Shown here: positions 16,509-24,728 of the stretch, in pieces | Layout of the letters: every line of letters begins with the position of its first letter | Position numbering within the stretch: the first letter of the stretch is position 1 | NCBI RefSeq assembly: GCF_021173675.1 | Contig: NZ_JAIHON010000007.1 | Location: forward strand, 310,001 to 374,000 | Reading direction: 5' to 3' | Origin: Streptomyces lincolnensis | GTDB taxonomy: Bacteria > Actinomycetota > Actinomycetes > Streptomycetales > Streptomycetaceae | DNA: 64,000 bases | Notes under the pieces: generated by a model | What the model was told of the DNA's origin: nothing | The model's database searches: none | The model's input: only the letters and a program-made list of their open reading frames with translations | Position numbers and translations under genes: made by a program

Positions 16509-17045
16509 ATGATCGAGACGACTGACGGCGACCGCCGATTCCCGCCCGCGCTGGCCGACGTGGCCCGGGTGAAATTCGACTACGACGACGGCGAGGGCGT
16601 CGACTTCGAACCGTACGACGCGTTCGACTCCGCCGAGGAGACCACCGACTGGCTGCGGCACTGGACCGGCAACCACGATCTCGACGGCGACGCCTACCGG
16701 GTCTTCGGCCAGGACGGCACGGGCGGTCTCGCCGCGCTGTGGTGCGTGCGAACCGGGCTGCCCCTCGTGGAGCAACCCGTGGTGTTCCTGGGCTCGGAGG
16801 GGGAGCGGGGCGTGGTGGCCGCCAGCCTGTCCGACTTCCTGTGGCTGCTGGCCGACGGCCTGGGGCCCGCGGAAGTCGTCGAGGTCGAGCGGCACGAGGG
16901 ATACGAGGGCCGTCCGAACGCGGCACTCACCGAACTCGCCGAGCGATACGCGACCACCGCGCGCCGCCCCGCCCGGTACATCGTCGCCACCGCCCAGGCC
17001 GAGTTCCCGGCCTTCTCCGACGACATCGACGCGCTCTGCCGATGA
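16509..17045 (+). CDS. Conserved hypothetical protein, possible SUKH (SMI1/KNR4-like)
   Basis: A 178-residue acidic soluble protein with no signal peptide or membrane segment. The order of motifs recalls SUKH-superfamily proteins: VFGQDGTGGLAALWCVR, PVVFLGSEGERGVVAASLSDFLWLLADG, where LGSEGE and the DFL helix are typical. SUKH proteins are often immunity proteins of toxin systems, but no toxin gene is adjacent. The codon usage matches neighbouring core genes. It converges on the small DUF1272 gene with only ten bases between stops. Confidence 0.65.
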   Translation: MIETTDGDRRFPPALADVARVKFDYDDGEGVDFEPYDAFDSAEETTDWLRHWTGNHDLDGDAYRVFGQDGTGGLAALWCVRTGLPLVEQPVVFLGSEGERGVVAASLSDFLWLLADGLGPAEVVEVERHEGYEGRPNAALTELAERYATTARRPARYIVATAQAEFPAFSDDIDALCR

Positions 17046-17055
17046 GCAGGGCGGC

Positions 17056-17235
17056 TCATGGGGCGCGGCGAGGCCTCGGGAGCAGTTCGCCACCGCAGTT
17101 GGGGCAGACGCCGTGCATGGCCTCGGTGCACGGCACGCAGAAGGTGCACTCGTAGGAGCAGATACGCGCGGGGGCGTCGGGCGGCAACGCCGCGGTCTCG
17201 CAGCGTTCGCATCGGTCGCGCATCTCAAGTGCCAT
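17056..17235 (-). CDS. DUF1272 small zinc-ribbon protein
   Basis: A 59-residue protein rich in paired cysteines: RCERCETAALP, ICSYECTFCVPCTEAMHGVCPNCGGEL. The eight cysteines in CxxC-like pairs should bind zinc, as in DUF1272 proteins found throughout proteobacteria and actinobacteria. Function unknown; such ribbons often mediate protein or nucleic-acid contacts. The start ATG 17235 gives the usual MALEMRDRCE N-terminus; longer in-frame extensions lack family similarity. Confidence 0.85.
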   Translation of the reverse strand: MALEMRDRCERCETAALPPDAPARICSYECTFCVPCTEAMHGVCPNCGGELLPRPRRAP

Positions 17236-17416
17236 GTCTGAGGCCTTTCCCACGGAGGACGCCTGCCCGGTCACCTCCCATCCTTCCGCTGTACGCCATT
17301 GCCGATCAGTGCTTGCCGGGTCAGGGATCAACAGGATCGGGTCTCGGCGGAGAGGGGTGGGAGCGGCGGCGAGGTCACGCCCGACGAGAGCGAGGCACGG
17401 CGACGACGCCCGCCGC

Positions 17417-18328
17417 TCAGAACCAGTCCACGGCGAACGCCCGGCCGGGGTTGTCGGTGAGGATGCGCCGCACCAACTCCTCCCCCAGTTCCAGCGCGAG
17501 CCGCGGCGCCACCCGGCGCAGCAGGTAGGGCATCCCCGGGCCGCCGTCGACCGAACGGGCCGCCGCGGTCGTGGTGTCGCCGCCCAGGAGGAGCCGGTCG
17601 CCGTGGCCCGCCTCGGCGAGGGCCCGCACGGCGTCCGGCATGCGCCAGTCCGTGGCGTGGTGGGCCCGAGAGGGCCCGTCGAAGGCGAGGTAGCAGCCGC
17701 TCCGCGCGGCCTGGCGGTGCGCCGCGAAGTCGGGGGAGCGGTTGAGATGCCCCAGGATCACCCGCTCGGGCGGCACCCCCAACTCGCCGCACAACAGGTC
17801 CAGTACGTCCAGCGCACCGGTCCCCAGCTCCAGATGGACGGCGATCGGCGCCCCCGTCGCCCGGTGGGCCTCGGCCGCCGCCGTCATCGTCCAGCGGGCG
17901 TGCGCGTCGAGCGCGTGGAAACCGCCCGCGACCTTGATCAGCCCCGCCCGGACCCCCGACGCGCCGATGCCCCCGGTCAGTTCGGCGACGAAGACCTCCG
18001 CGAGCCTGCCGCGCAGCCCCTTGAGCGTCCCCTCGTCGTAGTGGCCGGCCTGGTGCAGTCCGGTCGCGGCGACGACATGCACCCCGGTCTCCCGGGACAG
18101 CGGCGGCAGATCGGCGGCCCGCCGCCCCAGCCCGTACGGCGTCCACTGCACGACGCCGGCACCGCCCTCTGCCCGGAACGCGGCCAGTTCGGCCCGTGCC
18201 GCGGACACGCTCCGCAGCTCCTCCCCGGGCAGCCGGGGGCTGCCGAGGAACAGGTGGTCGTGGGCGTCGCACACCCCGAGCCGCTCGGCGGGGACGTCCC
18301 CGAGCACCGTGCGCACCGTGCTCACCAC
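17417..18328 (-). CDS. Phosphotriesterase-like amidohydrolase
   Basis: A 303-residue metal-dependent hydrolase of the phosphotriesterase (PTE/PHP) family. Metal-binding motifs seen are CDAHDHLFL (the HxH of strand 1), RAGLIKVAGGFHA (bridging lysine position), IAVHLELG and VILGHLNRSPD (His ligands), and LLLGGDTTTAA (the strand-8 Asp). Family members hydrolyse organophosphates, lactones or sugar derivatives. It is the last gene of a TetR-DUF4865-PTE operon and overlaps the DUF4865 gene by seven bases, which implies coupled translation. The true substrate is unknown. Confidence 0.85.
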   Translation of the reverse strand: MVSTVRTVLGDVPAERLGVCDAHDHLFLGSPRLPGEELRSVSAARAELAAFRAEGGAGVVQWTPYGLGRRAADLPPLSRETGVHVVAATGLHQAGHYDEGTLKGLRGRLAEVFVAELTGGIGASGVRAGLIKVAGGFHALDAHARWTMTAAAEAHRATGAPIAVHLELGTGALDVLDLLCGELGVPPERVILGHLNRSPDFAAHRQAARSGCYLAFDGPSRAHHATDWRMPDAVRALAEAGHGDRLLLGGDTTTAAARSVDGGPGMPYLLRRVAPRLALELGEELVRRILTDNPGRAFAVDWF

Positions 18329-18906
18329 TGGCGCCCTCGCGTCAGCCGCTCGCGGCCCGGCGCCGACACATGCAGCACCTCGAACACCTCACCCTCGGCC
18401 TTCGGCGTCCGGTGCGCCCAGAGCGAGAAGTGCACGAGCTCCCAGCGGGCGGTATCCACGGCGGCGGCCGCGCACACCGCCCCCTCCTCCCCGGCCAGCC
18501 GCTCCGCCTCACCCACCGCCTCCGCCATGAACCCGGCCAACTCCACTCCCTCCGGCACGGGTCGACGCCTGCGCACCGCCACCCGCGCCGGAGCACCGAC
18601 GGCGCCGCCCTCCTCGTAGGCGACCCCCGTCCACTGCCGCACCGACGGCCGCCCGAAGTCCTCGCTGAGCCCCTGGAAGGCTCCTCCCCAGAGGAAGGAG
18701 TTCATGCCCTCCACGGTGTTCCAGAGATAGAACGGCGCGTACTGGTTCACCGGCGAGCCGTCCACCCCCCGCTCCCGCATCAGGTACGTCTTGAATCCGA
18801 GCCCTTCCCAGTCGTCGAGCAGATGCCCGACCCGGGCCACGCGGCTGCGGATGACGCCCATGTCGTAGTCGGCGGGCAAGGTGAGTTCGTACTGCATGGC
18901 GTGCAT
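18322..18906 (-). CDS. DUF4865 family protein
   Basis: A 194-residue protein beginning MHAMQYELTLPADYDMGVIRSRVA, the characteristic N-terminus of DUF4865, followed by LGFKTYLMRERG and NQYAPFYLWNTVEGMNSFLWGG. The fold is likely an alpha-beta barrel of the monooxygenase-like type, but catalytic residues are not defined. GAGGA lies five bases before ATG 18906. DUF4865 genes are commonly found beside TetR regulators and hydrolases, as here; an enzyme for detoxifying or degrading a small molecule is the likely role. Confidence 0.85.
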   Translation of the reverse strand: MHAMQYELTLPADYDMGVIRSRVARVGHLLDDWEGLGFKTYLMRERGVDGSPVNQYAPFYLWNTVEGMNSFLWGGAFQGLSEDFGRPSVRQWTGVAYEEGGAVGAPARVAVRRRRPVPEGVELAGFMAEAVGEAERLAGEEGAVCAAAAVDTARWELVHFSLWAHRTPKAEGEVFEVLHVSAPGRERLTRGRQW

Positions 18907-18928
18907 CGAGTCCTCAACTCCAAGGGTC

Positions 18929-19492
18929 CTACGGGCTCTGCGGGGCGAGCAGGGACAGCAGGCCCCTGACGCCCGTGTCGAAGGCGGCGGGAGAGCCGGA
19001 CGCGCGGGCGAGGACGTAGCCGCCCTGGACGGTCGCGATGACGGTCGCCGCGATCTCCTCGCCGTCCAGGGAGGCGGCGAACTGGCCCTGCTCCTTGCCC
19101 TCTTCGACGATTCCGGCGATGCGTTCGCGGATCGAGTCGAGTGTCTCGTCGACCGGTGCGCGCAGATCGTCGTCGGCGACGATGTCCGGGTCCATCGTGA
19201 GCCGCCCGATCGGGCAGCCGCGCAGCACGTCGCGTTCGCGCCGCAGATACGCCTCGATGCGCTCGTACGGCGTGCCCGGCCCGCCGAGTACTCCCTCGGC
19301 GGTAGCCCGCATCTCCTCGGCCGTGCGCCGGATGGCGGCCAGGGCGAGGTCGGGCTTGCCCTTGAAGTGGTGGTACATGCTGCCCTGCCCGGCGCCCGAC
19401 CGCTCCAGGATGGCCTTGGGGCTGGTGCCCACATAGCCGCGCTCCCACAGCAGCTCGCGGGTGGACTCGATCAGTCGCTCCGAGGTGCTCAT
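18929..19492 (-). CDS. TetR/AcrR-family transcriptional repressor
   Basis: A 187-residue TetR protein. The N-terminal domain (about residues 4-50) has RLIESTRELLWERGYVGTSPKAILERSGAGQGSMYHHFKGKPDL, with GSMYHHFKGKPDL closing the helix-turn-helix. The C-terminal part has the TetR_C-type IGRLTMDPD and GGYVLARASG helices. It is the first gene of the minus-strand operon with DUF4865 (22-base gap) and the PTE-like protein, and its own promoter holds a palindrome suited to autorepression. Confidence 0.92.
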   Translation of the reverse strand: MSTSERLIESTRELLWERGYVGTSPKAILERSGAGQGSMYHHFKGKPDLALAAIRRTAEEMRATAEGVLGGPGTPYERIEAYLRRERDVLRGCPIGRLTMDPDIVADDDLRAPVDETLDSIRERIAGIVEEGKEQGQFAASLDGEEIAATVIATVQGGYVLARASGSPAAFDTGVRGLLSLLAPQSP

Positions 19493-19501
19493 ACCGGGAC
19501 T

Positions 19502-19519
19502 GTACATACTAGTAGTTAC
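19502..19519. promoter_or_regulatory. Probable TetR operator
   Basis: GTACATACTAGTAGTTAC is a near-perfect 18-bp palindrome centred on ACTAGT, located ten bases upstream of the tetR start and AT-rich against its surroundings. It probably overlaps the tetR promoter. A further 10-bp inverted repeat (19606-19615 with 19636-19645, one mismatch) lies just before the divergent SHOCT gene. Confidence 0.6.
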
Positions 19520-19646
19520 AGAAGTCGAGCCCCGACGTACTCCCCAGGAGGTAGGCGCACTGCCGCTGACCGTACGACGACCCGGGCCCCTCCCCGGAGC
19601 CAGTCTCAAGTCATCACGACCACACCCACCGAGGAGATGACTCGAG

Positions 19647-19937
19647 ATGCAGACACTCGCGCACTGGGACGGCGGCCCGGGACCGTGGATCCTCTTCCTC
19701 CCGCTGATCTGGGCGGCCGTCGTGCTCGGCGTCGTCACCGTCCTGCGCCGCACCGTGTGGCGCGGCCGCCGGGGCTCGTGGCGGACCGTCGCCGACGCGG
19801 GCCCGAGCGGTGACTCGCCGATCGCGATGCTCGGCCGCCGCTTCGCCTCCGGTGAGATCGACGAGGACGAGTACTGGCGCCGGCTGTCCGTCCTGGACGA
19901 GCAGTTCGGCCGTACGGGCAAGGGCGGTGCGGCATGA
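19647..19937 (+). CDS. SHOCT-domain membrane protein
   Basis: A 96-residue protein with one N-terminal membrane helix (WILFLPLIWAAVVLGVVTVL, residues 12-31), a basic linker, and a C-terminal SHOCT motif (SPIAMLGRRFASGEIDEDEYWRRLSVL). SHOCT segments are short oligomerisation helices found on membrane and transport-linked proteins. It starts an operon: its stop overlaps the ABC ATPase start by four bases (ATGA). It could help assemble or regulate that transporter. Confidence 0.85.
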   Translation: MQTLAHWDGGPGPWILFLPLIWAAVVLGVVTVLRRTVWRGRRGSWRTVADAGPSGDSPIAMLGRRFASGEIDEDEYWRRLSVLDEQFGRTGKGGAA

Positions 19938-20701
19938 CCGCCACGACCACCGTGCGGACGGCGGCCCGGGTCGTCGACGCCGTGAAGGTGTACGGCAGCG
20001 GCGACACCGGCGTGCGGGCCCTGGACGGGGTGAGCGTCGACTTCCCGGCCGGCCGCTTCACCGCGATCATGGGGCCCTCGGGCTCCGGCAAGTCCACCCT
20101 GATGCACTGCGCCGCGGGACTCGACACGCTCACCTCTGGTGCCGCGTACATCGGCGGCACCGACCTGGGCTCCCTCGACGACCGCCGCCTCACCCTCCTG
20201 CGGCGCGACCGCGTCGGCTTCGTGTTCCAGGCGTTCAACCTGGTGCCGACGCTGACCGTCGCGGAGAACATCACCCTTCCGCTCGACCTCGCGGGCGGCA
20301 GGGGCGACCGGGAGTGGGTCGACGCGCTCGTAGACGTCGTGGGGCTGCGCGACCGGCTGCACCACCGGCCCGCCGAACTCTCCGGCGGACAGCAGCAACG
20401 GGTCGCCGTGGCACGGGCGTTCGCGGGGCAGCCGGACGTCGTCTTCGCCGACGAGCCGACCGGCAACCTCGACTCCCGGTCCGGCGAGGAGGTCCTCGGC
20501 CTGCTGGGCCGCGCGGCGCGCCAGACGTCCCGCACGGTCGTCATGGTCACCCACGACCCGGTTGCCGCCGCCCACGCCGACGAGGTCGTCTTCCTCGCCG
20601 ACGGGCGCCTGGTCGACCGTATGGAATCCCCGACCGCCGAGAGGGTCCTGGACCGTATGAAGGCCTTCGAGGTCACCACCCGGACGGAGGGGCCGTCATG
20701 A
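19934..20701 (+). CDS. ABC transporter ATP-binding protein (MacB/LolD type)
   Basis: A 255-residue ATPase with Walker A MGPSGSGKSTL (about residues 46-56), Q-loop FVFQAFNLVPTLTVAENI, signature LSGGQQQRVAVARA, Walker B VVFADEPTGNLDSRSG and switch histidine MVTHDP. This set, with FQAFNLVPTLT and DEPTGNLD, is typical of the MacB/LolD family that works with FtsX-like permeases rather than bulk importers. It overlaps the permease gene by four bases. Confidence 0.93.
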   Translation: MTATTTVRTAARVVDAVKVYGSGDTGVRALDGVSVDFPAGRFTAIMGPSGSGKSTLMHCAAGLDTLTSGAAYIGGTDLGSLDDRRLTLLRRDRVGFVFQAFNLVPTLTVAENITLPLDLAGGRGDREWVDALVDVVGLRDRLHHRPAELSGGQQQRVAVARAFAGQPDVVFADEPTGNLDSRSGEEVLGLLGRAARQTSRTVVMVTHDPVAAAHADEVVFLADGRLVDRMESPTAERVLDRMKAFEVTTRTEGPS

Positions 20702-23259
20702 ACGCCGCCGTACGCCTGAGCGTGTCCTCCCTGCGCGCCCACAAGCGGCGCTTCGCCGGCACGTTCCTCGCGGTCTTCCTAGGCGTGGCCTTCCTCGCCG
20801 GGACCCTCGTGATGGGCGACACGCTGCGCGCCGGCTTCGACACCATGTTCGGCAACGCGGCCAGCGGCACCGACGCCGTGGTCCGCAGCGCCGACGCCAT
20901 CACCACCCCCGGCGAGAGCGAGGGCGTGCGGCAGCCGGTCCCGGTCGACCTGCTGAAGACCGTCGACAAGGTCGACGGTGTCGCGGCGGCGGCCCCCAAC
21001 ATCCAGGGCGCCGGTCAGCTCGTGGGCGCGAACGGCGAGCCGATCGGCGGCCAGGGCCCGCCGACCCTCGCCGGCAACTGGATCACCGACCCCGAACTCA
21101 ACGCCTACCGCCTCGCCGACGGCCGCGCTCCCGCGAAGTCCGGCGAGGTGGTCATCGACCGCGGCACCGCCGAGCGCGGCGACCTGAAGCTCGGCGACAC
21201 CACGACCCTGCGCACACCCGACCCGGTGAAGGTGACCGTCGTGGGCCTGGCGACCTTCGGCGGCGAGGACGGCATGGCGCAGGTGACCTTCACCGGCATG
21301 ACCCGGGCCGATGCCGAGAAGTACCTCACGGCGCGGCCCGGCGAGGCGGCGAGCATCCAGGTGCGGGCCGGTCCCGGCGTGAGCCAGCAGGAACTGGTGG
21401 ACCGGCTGACTCCCGTGCTGCCCAAGGGAGTCGAGGCCATCACCGGTCAGGAGTCGGCCGAGGAGAACACGGAGATGATCTCCAGTCAGTTCCTGTCCCT
21501 CTTCACCACGTTCCTGCTGGTGTTCTCGGGTGTCGCCCTGCTGGTCGCGACCTTCTCCATCCACAACACCTTCGCGATCGTCGTCGCCCAACGCACCCGG
21601 GAGAACGCCCTGTTGCGGGCCCTGGGGGCCTCGCGCCGCCAGGTCACCGTGACCACACTCGTCGAGGCGAGCGCCGTGGCCGTGATCGCGTCGGCGGCGG
21701 GCCTGGCGGGCGGCATCGGCGTCGCCGCCGGACTCCAGGCGCTGTTCCCGGCCATCGGATTCCCCTTCCCTGAGGGGGACTTGGTGATCAGCGCGCTGTC
21801 GATGGCCCTGCCGCTCGCGGTCGGCATCGTGGTCTGCCTGGGCTCCGCCCTGCTGCCCGCCGTCCGGGCCGGCCGCACCGCACCCCTGGCGGCCCTGCGC
21901 GAGACCGCCGTCGACACCTCCGGCGCCTCCCGCGTCCGCGCCGTCACCGGCCTGGGCCTGGCCGCCCTCGCGGTCGCCGTCGCGCTCACCGGCGTCCTGA
22001 TGTCGCCGTCGCTCTGGCTCGCGGGATCCGGCGCCGTCCTGGCCCTGGCCGCGTTCGTGGTCCTGGGCCCGGTCGCGTCCACCTCGGCCGTGCGCGTCCT
22101 CGGCGGTCCCCTGGACAGGCTGCGCGGGGTCACCGGCGGCCTCGCCCGGCGCAACGCGCTGCGCAGCCCCCGGCGGACGGCCGCGACGGCCGGCGCACTG
22201 ATGATCGGTGTGGCCGTGGTGTCCCTGTTCACGGTGTTCGGCGCCTCGCTGAAGGCCACCATGGACCAGACGGTCTCCCGCTCCTTCGCGGGCGACGTCG
22301 CCGTCAGCACCCCGTCCTTCGGTGCCGGCGGCAGTGGCCTGACCCCCCGGCTGGCGCCCGCGATCCAGCGGCTGCCCGAGGTGGACACCGCCGTAGGACT
22401 CGGCCGCGGCGTCGCCGAAGTCGACGGCGAGGGACGGGCGTTGACCGTCACCGACCCGCTCGCCCTGGAGCGCACCTTCGACCTCGGCAGGATCGACGGC
22501 TCCCTGCGCTCCCTCGGCACCGACGGCATCGCCATCACCCGCGGCGAGGCCGACAAGCAGGGCCTGGGCACCGGGGACAAGACCCGCCTCACCTTCACCG
22601 ACGGGAAGACGGAGACCTTCACGGTCCGAGCGGTCTACGGCCGGTCCGAGCTCGCCGGTGACTACGTCATCACCCGCGCCGCCTGGGCCCCGCACCGCAC
22701 CCAGGACTCCGACACCCTCGTCGCCGTCTCCTTCAAGGACGGCGTGAGCGCGGACACCGGCACGGCCGCGGTGGAGAAGGTCGCCGCACGGTACGGCGAT
22801 CCCGAGGTGCAGACCCGCGACGAGTACGCCCAGTCCGCGGCCGGCGGCATCGACATGATGCTCACCCTCGTCTACGCCCTGCTCGCCCTGGCGGTGCTCA
22901 TCGCACTCCTCGGCATCGCCAACACGCTGACCCTGGCGATCCACGAGCGCACCCGCGAACTGGGTCTGCTCAGGGCCGTCGGCCAGACCCGGGCCCAGCT
23001 GCGGGCCATGGTCCGCTGGGAGTCCGTCCTGGTCGCCGCCTTCGGCACGGTCGGCGGCCTCGCCCTCGGCGGCTTCCTGGGCTGGGTCCTGGTCAAGGCG
23101 TCCGACGGCGCGAGCGACAGCGCCTTCGCCTTCGCGATGCCCCCGCTCCAACTCGCGGTCGTGGCCCTGGTGGGCCTGGCCGCAGGAGCCCTCGCGGGCC
23201 TCCGCCCGGCTCGCAGGGCAGCCCGGCTGGACGTCCTGAGGGCCATCGCCACGGAGTAG
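20698..23259 (+). CDS. FtsX/MacB-family ABC transporter permease
   Basis: An 853-residue permease with two FtsX-type halves. Each half has a membrane anchor, an extracytoplasmic domain and three membrane helices. N-terminal anchor: FAGTFLAVFLGVAFLAGTLVMG. First FtsX block near FLLVFSGVALLVATFSIHNTFAIVVAQRTRENALLRALGAS; second near LLALAVLIALLGIANTLTLAIHERTRELGLLRAVGQTR. The repeated RTRExxLLRAxG motif is diagnostic. Actinobacterial MacB-like systems are thought to transmit mechanical work to extracytoplasmic substrates or export peptides and lipids. The operon has no MacA adaptor. Confidence 0.93.
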   Translation: MNAAVRLSVSSLRAHKRRFAGTFLAVFLGVAFLAGTLVMGDTLRAGFDTMFGNAASGTDAVVRSADAITTPGESEGVRQPVPVDLLKTVDKVDGVAAAAPNIQGAGQLVGANGEPIGGQGPPTLAGNWITDPELNAYRLADGRAPAKSGEVVIDRGTAERGDLKLGDTTTLRTPDPVKVTVVGLATFGGEDGMAQVTFTGMTRADAEKYLTARPGEAASIQVRAGPGVSQQELVDRLTPVLPKGVEAITGQESAEENTEMISSQFLSLFTTFLLVFSGVALLVATFSIHNTFAIVVAQRTRENALLRALGASRRQVTVTTLVEASAVAVIASAAGLAGGIGVAAGLQALFPAIGFPFPEGDLVISALSMALPLAVGIVVCLGSALLPAVRAGRTAPLAALRETAVDTSGASRVRAVTGLGLAALAVAVALTGVLMSPSLWLAGSGAVLALAAFVVLGPVASTSAVRVLGGPLDRLRGVTGGLARRNALRSPRRTAATAGALMIGVAVVSLFTVFGASLKATMDQTVSRSFAGDVAVSTPSFGAGGSGLTPRLAPAIQRLPEVDTAVGLGRGVAEVDGEGRALTVTDPLALERTFDLGRIDGSLRSLGTDGIAITRGEADKQGLGTGDKTRLTFTDGKTETFTVRAVYGRSELAGDYVITRAAWAPHRTQDSDTLVAVSFKDGVSADTGTAAVEKVAARYGDPEVQTRDEYAQSAAGGIDMMLTLVYALLALAVLIALLGIANTLTLAIHERTRELGLLRAVGQTRAQLRAMVRWESVLVAAFGTVGGLALGGFLGWVLVKASDGASDSAFAFAMPPLQLAVVALVGLAAGALAGLRPARRAARLDVLRAIATE

Positions 23260-23310
23260 GGGCCGGCGCCGTCAGAGGTTCGGGATTCCGACGGCCGCCT
23301 CGGCCGGTCA

Positions 23311-23344
23311 CCGCCCGTTCAGCCTGCTACGGCTGAACGGGCGG
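23311..23344. terminator. 14-bp perfect hairpin, bidirectional terminator
   Basis: CCGCCCGTTCAGCC (23311-23324) pairs perfectly with its complement at 23331-23344 across a six-base loop. It lies between the end of the ABC operon and the convergent ATPase gene and contains the stop codon of the latter. Stem strength suits a streptomycete terminator without a U-tract. Confidence 0.8.
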
Positions 23345-23876
23345 GGGCGTGTTCCACCCTGCGGAGGCTGACCGCGTCGACCGTGCAGGCCGGCTTCTCC
23401 GCGACCGCCCGCCGCGGTGGCCGCGCGGACCCCGCGCGTACGGCCGGCGGGGTCGGCAGCGTGAACCACACGACCTTGCCGGACTCGCCGTCCGGGCGTA
23501 CGCCCCAGCTCTCGCTGACCGCGGCGACCATGGCGAGCCCGCGCCCGCAGGTGGCGAGCGCGTCGGCGTCCTCGACACCCTCGTGGTGCGGGGCGCCGTC
23601 GGTGTCGGCCACGACCGGCATGCGCGGATCGTGGTCGCGCACCGAGACCGTGAGCCGGTCGAGCAGCAGCTCGATCTCCACGGTGCACGTCTTGTCGGGC
23701 TGGGCATGGCGGTGGACGTTCGCGAGCAGCTCGGTCACACCGAGCGCGGCCCGGTCTATGAGGGGATCCAGATGCCAGTAGCGCAACTGCGCTGAAAGGA
23801 TTCTGCGGACCTGGCCGATCCGCGACGGCAGGGCTTGGAGCTCCACCGTGCAATGCCTGCTTGGGTGGCTGATCAC
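23319..23876 (-). CDS. RsbW-like ATP-binding protein (anti-sigma factor type)
   Basis: A 185-residue HATPase domain protein. The N-box is LGVTELLANVHRHA (about residue 40-55), then a D-x-G-like region DHDPRMP and the G-box CGRGLAMVAAVSESWGVR. These are Bergerat-fold motifs of the single-domain kinases that bind anti-sigma-factor antagonists and that streptomycetes encode in many copies. The GTG at 23876 with GGGGAG upstream is taken as start because the upstream in-frame sequence is not conserved in type. No sigma factor or antagonist gene is adjacent. Confidence 0.82.
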   Translation of the reverse strand: MISHPSRHCTVELQALPSRIGQVRRILSAQLRYWHLDPLIDRAALGVTELLANVHRHAQPDKTCTVEIELLLDRLTVSVRDHDPRMPVVADTDGAPHHEGVEDADALATCGRGLAMVAAVSESWGVRPDGESGKVVWFTLPTPPAVRAGSARPPRRAVAEKPACTVDAVSLRRVEHAPARSAVAG

Positions 23877-24061
23877 GGCTGCGACTCCCCGACGTAGAGG
23901 TCCGGAAGAACACGGAGTTCGGATCGATCCAGCAGGGTGCCTCTGAAACGGCCGCCTGCTGTCGTGCCCGGCGGGCTGGTTCGCAGCGTTATCGCCGGTA
24001 AACCCAGAGTGACGTGAGACCAGAGTGGCGCAGGGGGTGCGGTCCCGCAACTCGCGGTGGT

Positions 24062-24385
24062 TCAGCCGTTACGGCCCGCGGCCCGTCGTACGGCCTCGAT
24101 GAACCGGCGTGCCGCCGGTGGGCCGGGTTCCCCGGGAGCGGGGTCGTGATCGCCCAGGGTGAGCAGGTACCGCTTGCCGTTGAGGTCCGCCAGGGCCCGG
24201 TCGTCGGGCGCGAACCAGGGCTTGGAGGCGCGTACCGCCTGCACCGGCGCGCTGTCGATCTCACTGCCGTAACTGGTGAGCAACTCGAGCCTGCCGTCGG
24301 TGATCCGGACCTGCCCCGCCCGGGTGAGCGACCGCAGCCGCTTCCCGATCCGCACGCCGGTCGCCGTGAACTCCGGCTCCGCCAT
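24062..24385 (-). CDS. Hypothetical protein, 107 residues
   Basis: A small soluble protein, MAEPEFTATGVRIGKRLRSL at the start and FIEAVRRAAGRNG at the end, with several short beta strands (VRITDGRLELLTSYG, YLLTLGDHD). The architecture suggests a PH-like or beta-barrel fold, but there is no family I recognise. The codon bias is of real-gene type. It is divergent from the leader-peptide/PLP-enzyme unit. Confidence 0.65.
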   Translation of the reverse strand: MAEPEFTATGVRIGKRLRSLTRAGQVRITDGRLELLTSYGSEIDSAPVQAVRASKPWFAPDDRALADLNGKRYLLTLGDHDPAPGEPGPPAARRFIEAVRRAAGRNG

Positions 24386-24611
24386 CCCGCCCCGCCCCCT
24401 TGTGCCTGTGGGTGCCGACCCGAGCCTGCGCGCAGGTCGTCGTTCCGTTCGTGTCGTGATCCAGTGTGCGCCCCCGTCCGGACCTTCGTCCCGACGGGCA
24501 GTCTGCCCGCCACCGGCGTCCGGCACCAGTGCGCACGACCGCCTCGACGCGGTCGCCCGGAGCACTCGCGCGAATGCGCCCCCACGGGTGTGCGGCAGCC
24601 GTCCACAGGCG

Positions 24612-24634
24612 TGCCTTTGAGATGCCCAAAGGCA
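24612..24634. promoter_or_regulatory. 8-bp hairpin in the leader of the PLP-enzyme gene
   Basis: TGCCTTTG (24612-24619) and CAAAGGCA (24627-24634) form a perfect stem with a seven-base loop, about 35 bases before a possible leader peptide. It could be a DNA operator or a folded 5-prime leader. A second, weaker hairpin overlaps the end of the leader peptide and the ribosome site of the downstream gene. Confidence 0.45.
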
Positions 24635-24669
24635 TGTTTATGCAGGTGAGAAGCGTGTGGGAGCTGTCT

Positions 24670-24717
24670 ATGATCGAGGTGGCGGCCGCGCGACGCGCCC
24701 GTCGGCGCGCAGCCTAA
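24670..24717 (+). CDS. Possible 15-residue arginine-rich leader peptide
   Basis: ATG 24670 is preceded at ideal distance by GGGGAG (24658-24663). The 15 codons end at TAA 24715-24717 and read MIEVAAARRARRRAA, with six arginines in the last nine residues. The stop codon overlaps the AAGGAG ribosome site of the PLP-enzyme gene starting at 24729. This is the arrangement expected of translational coupling or attenuation. An arginine-rich run could stall ribosomes. It is unproven that it is translated. Confidence 0.45.
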   Translation: MIEVAAARRARRRAA

Positions 24718-24728
24718 GGAGCCCCGCC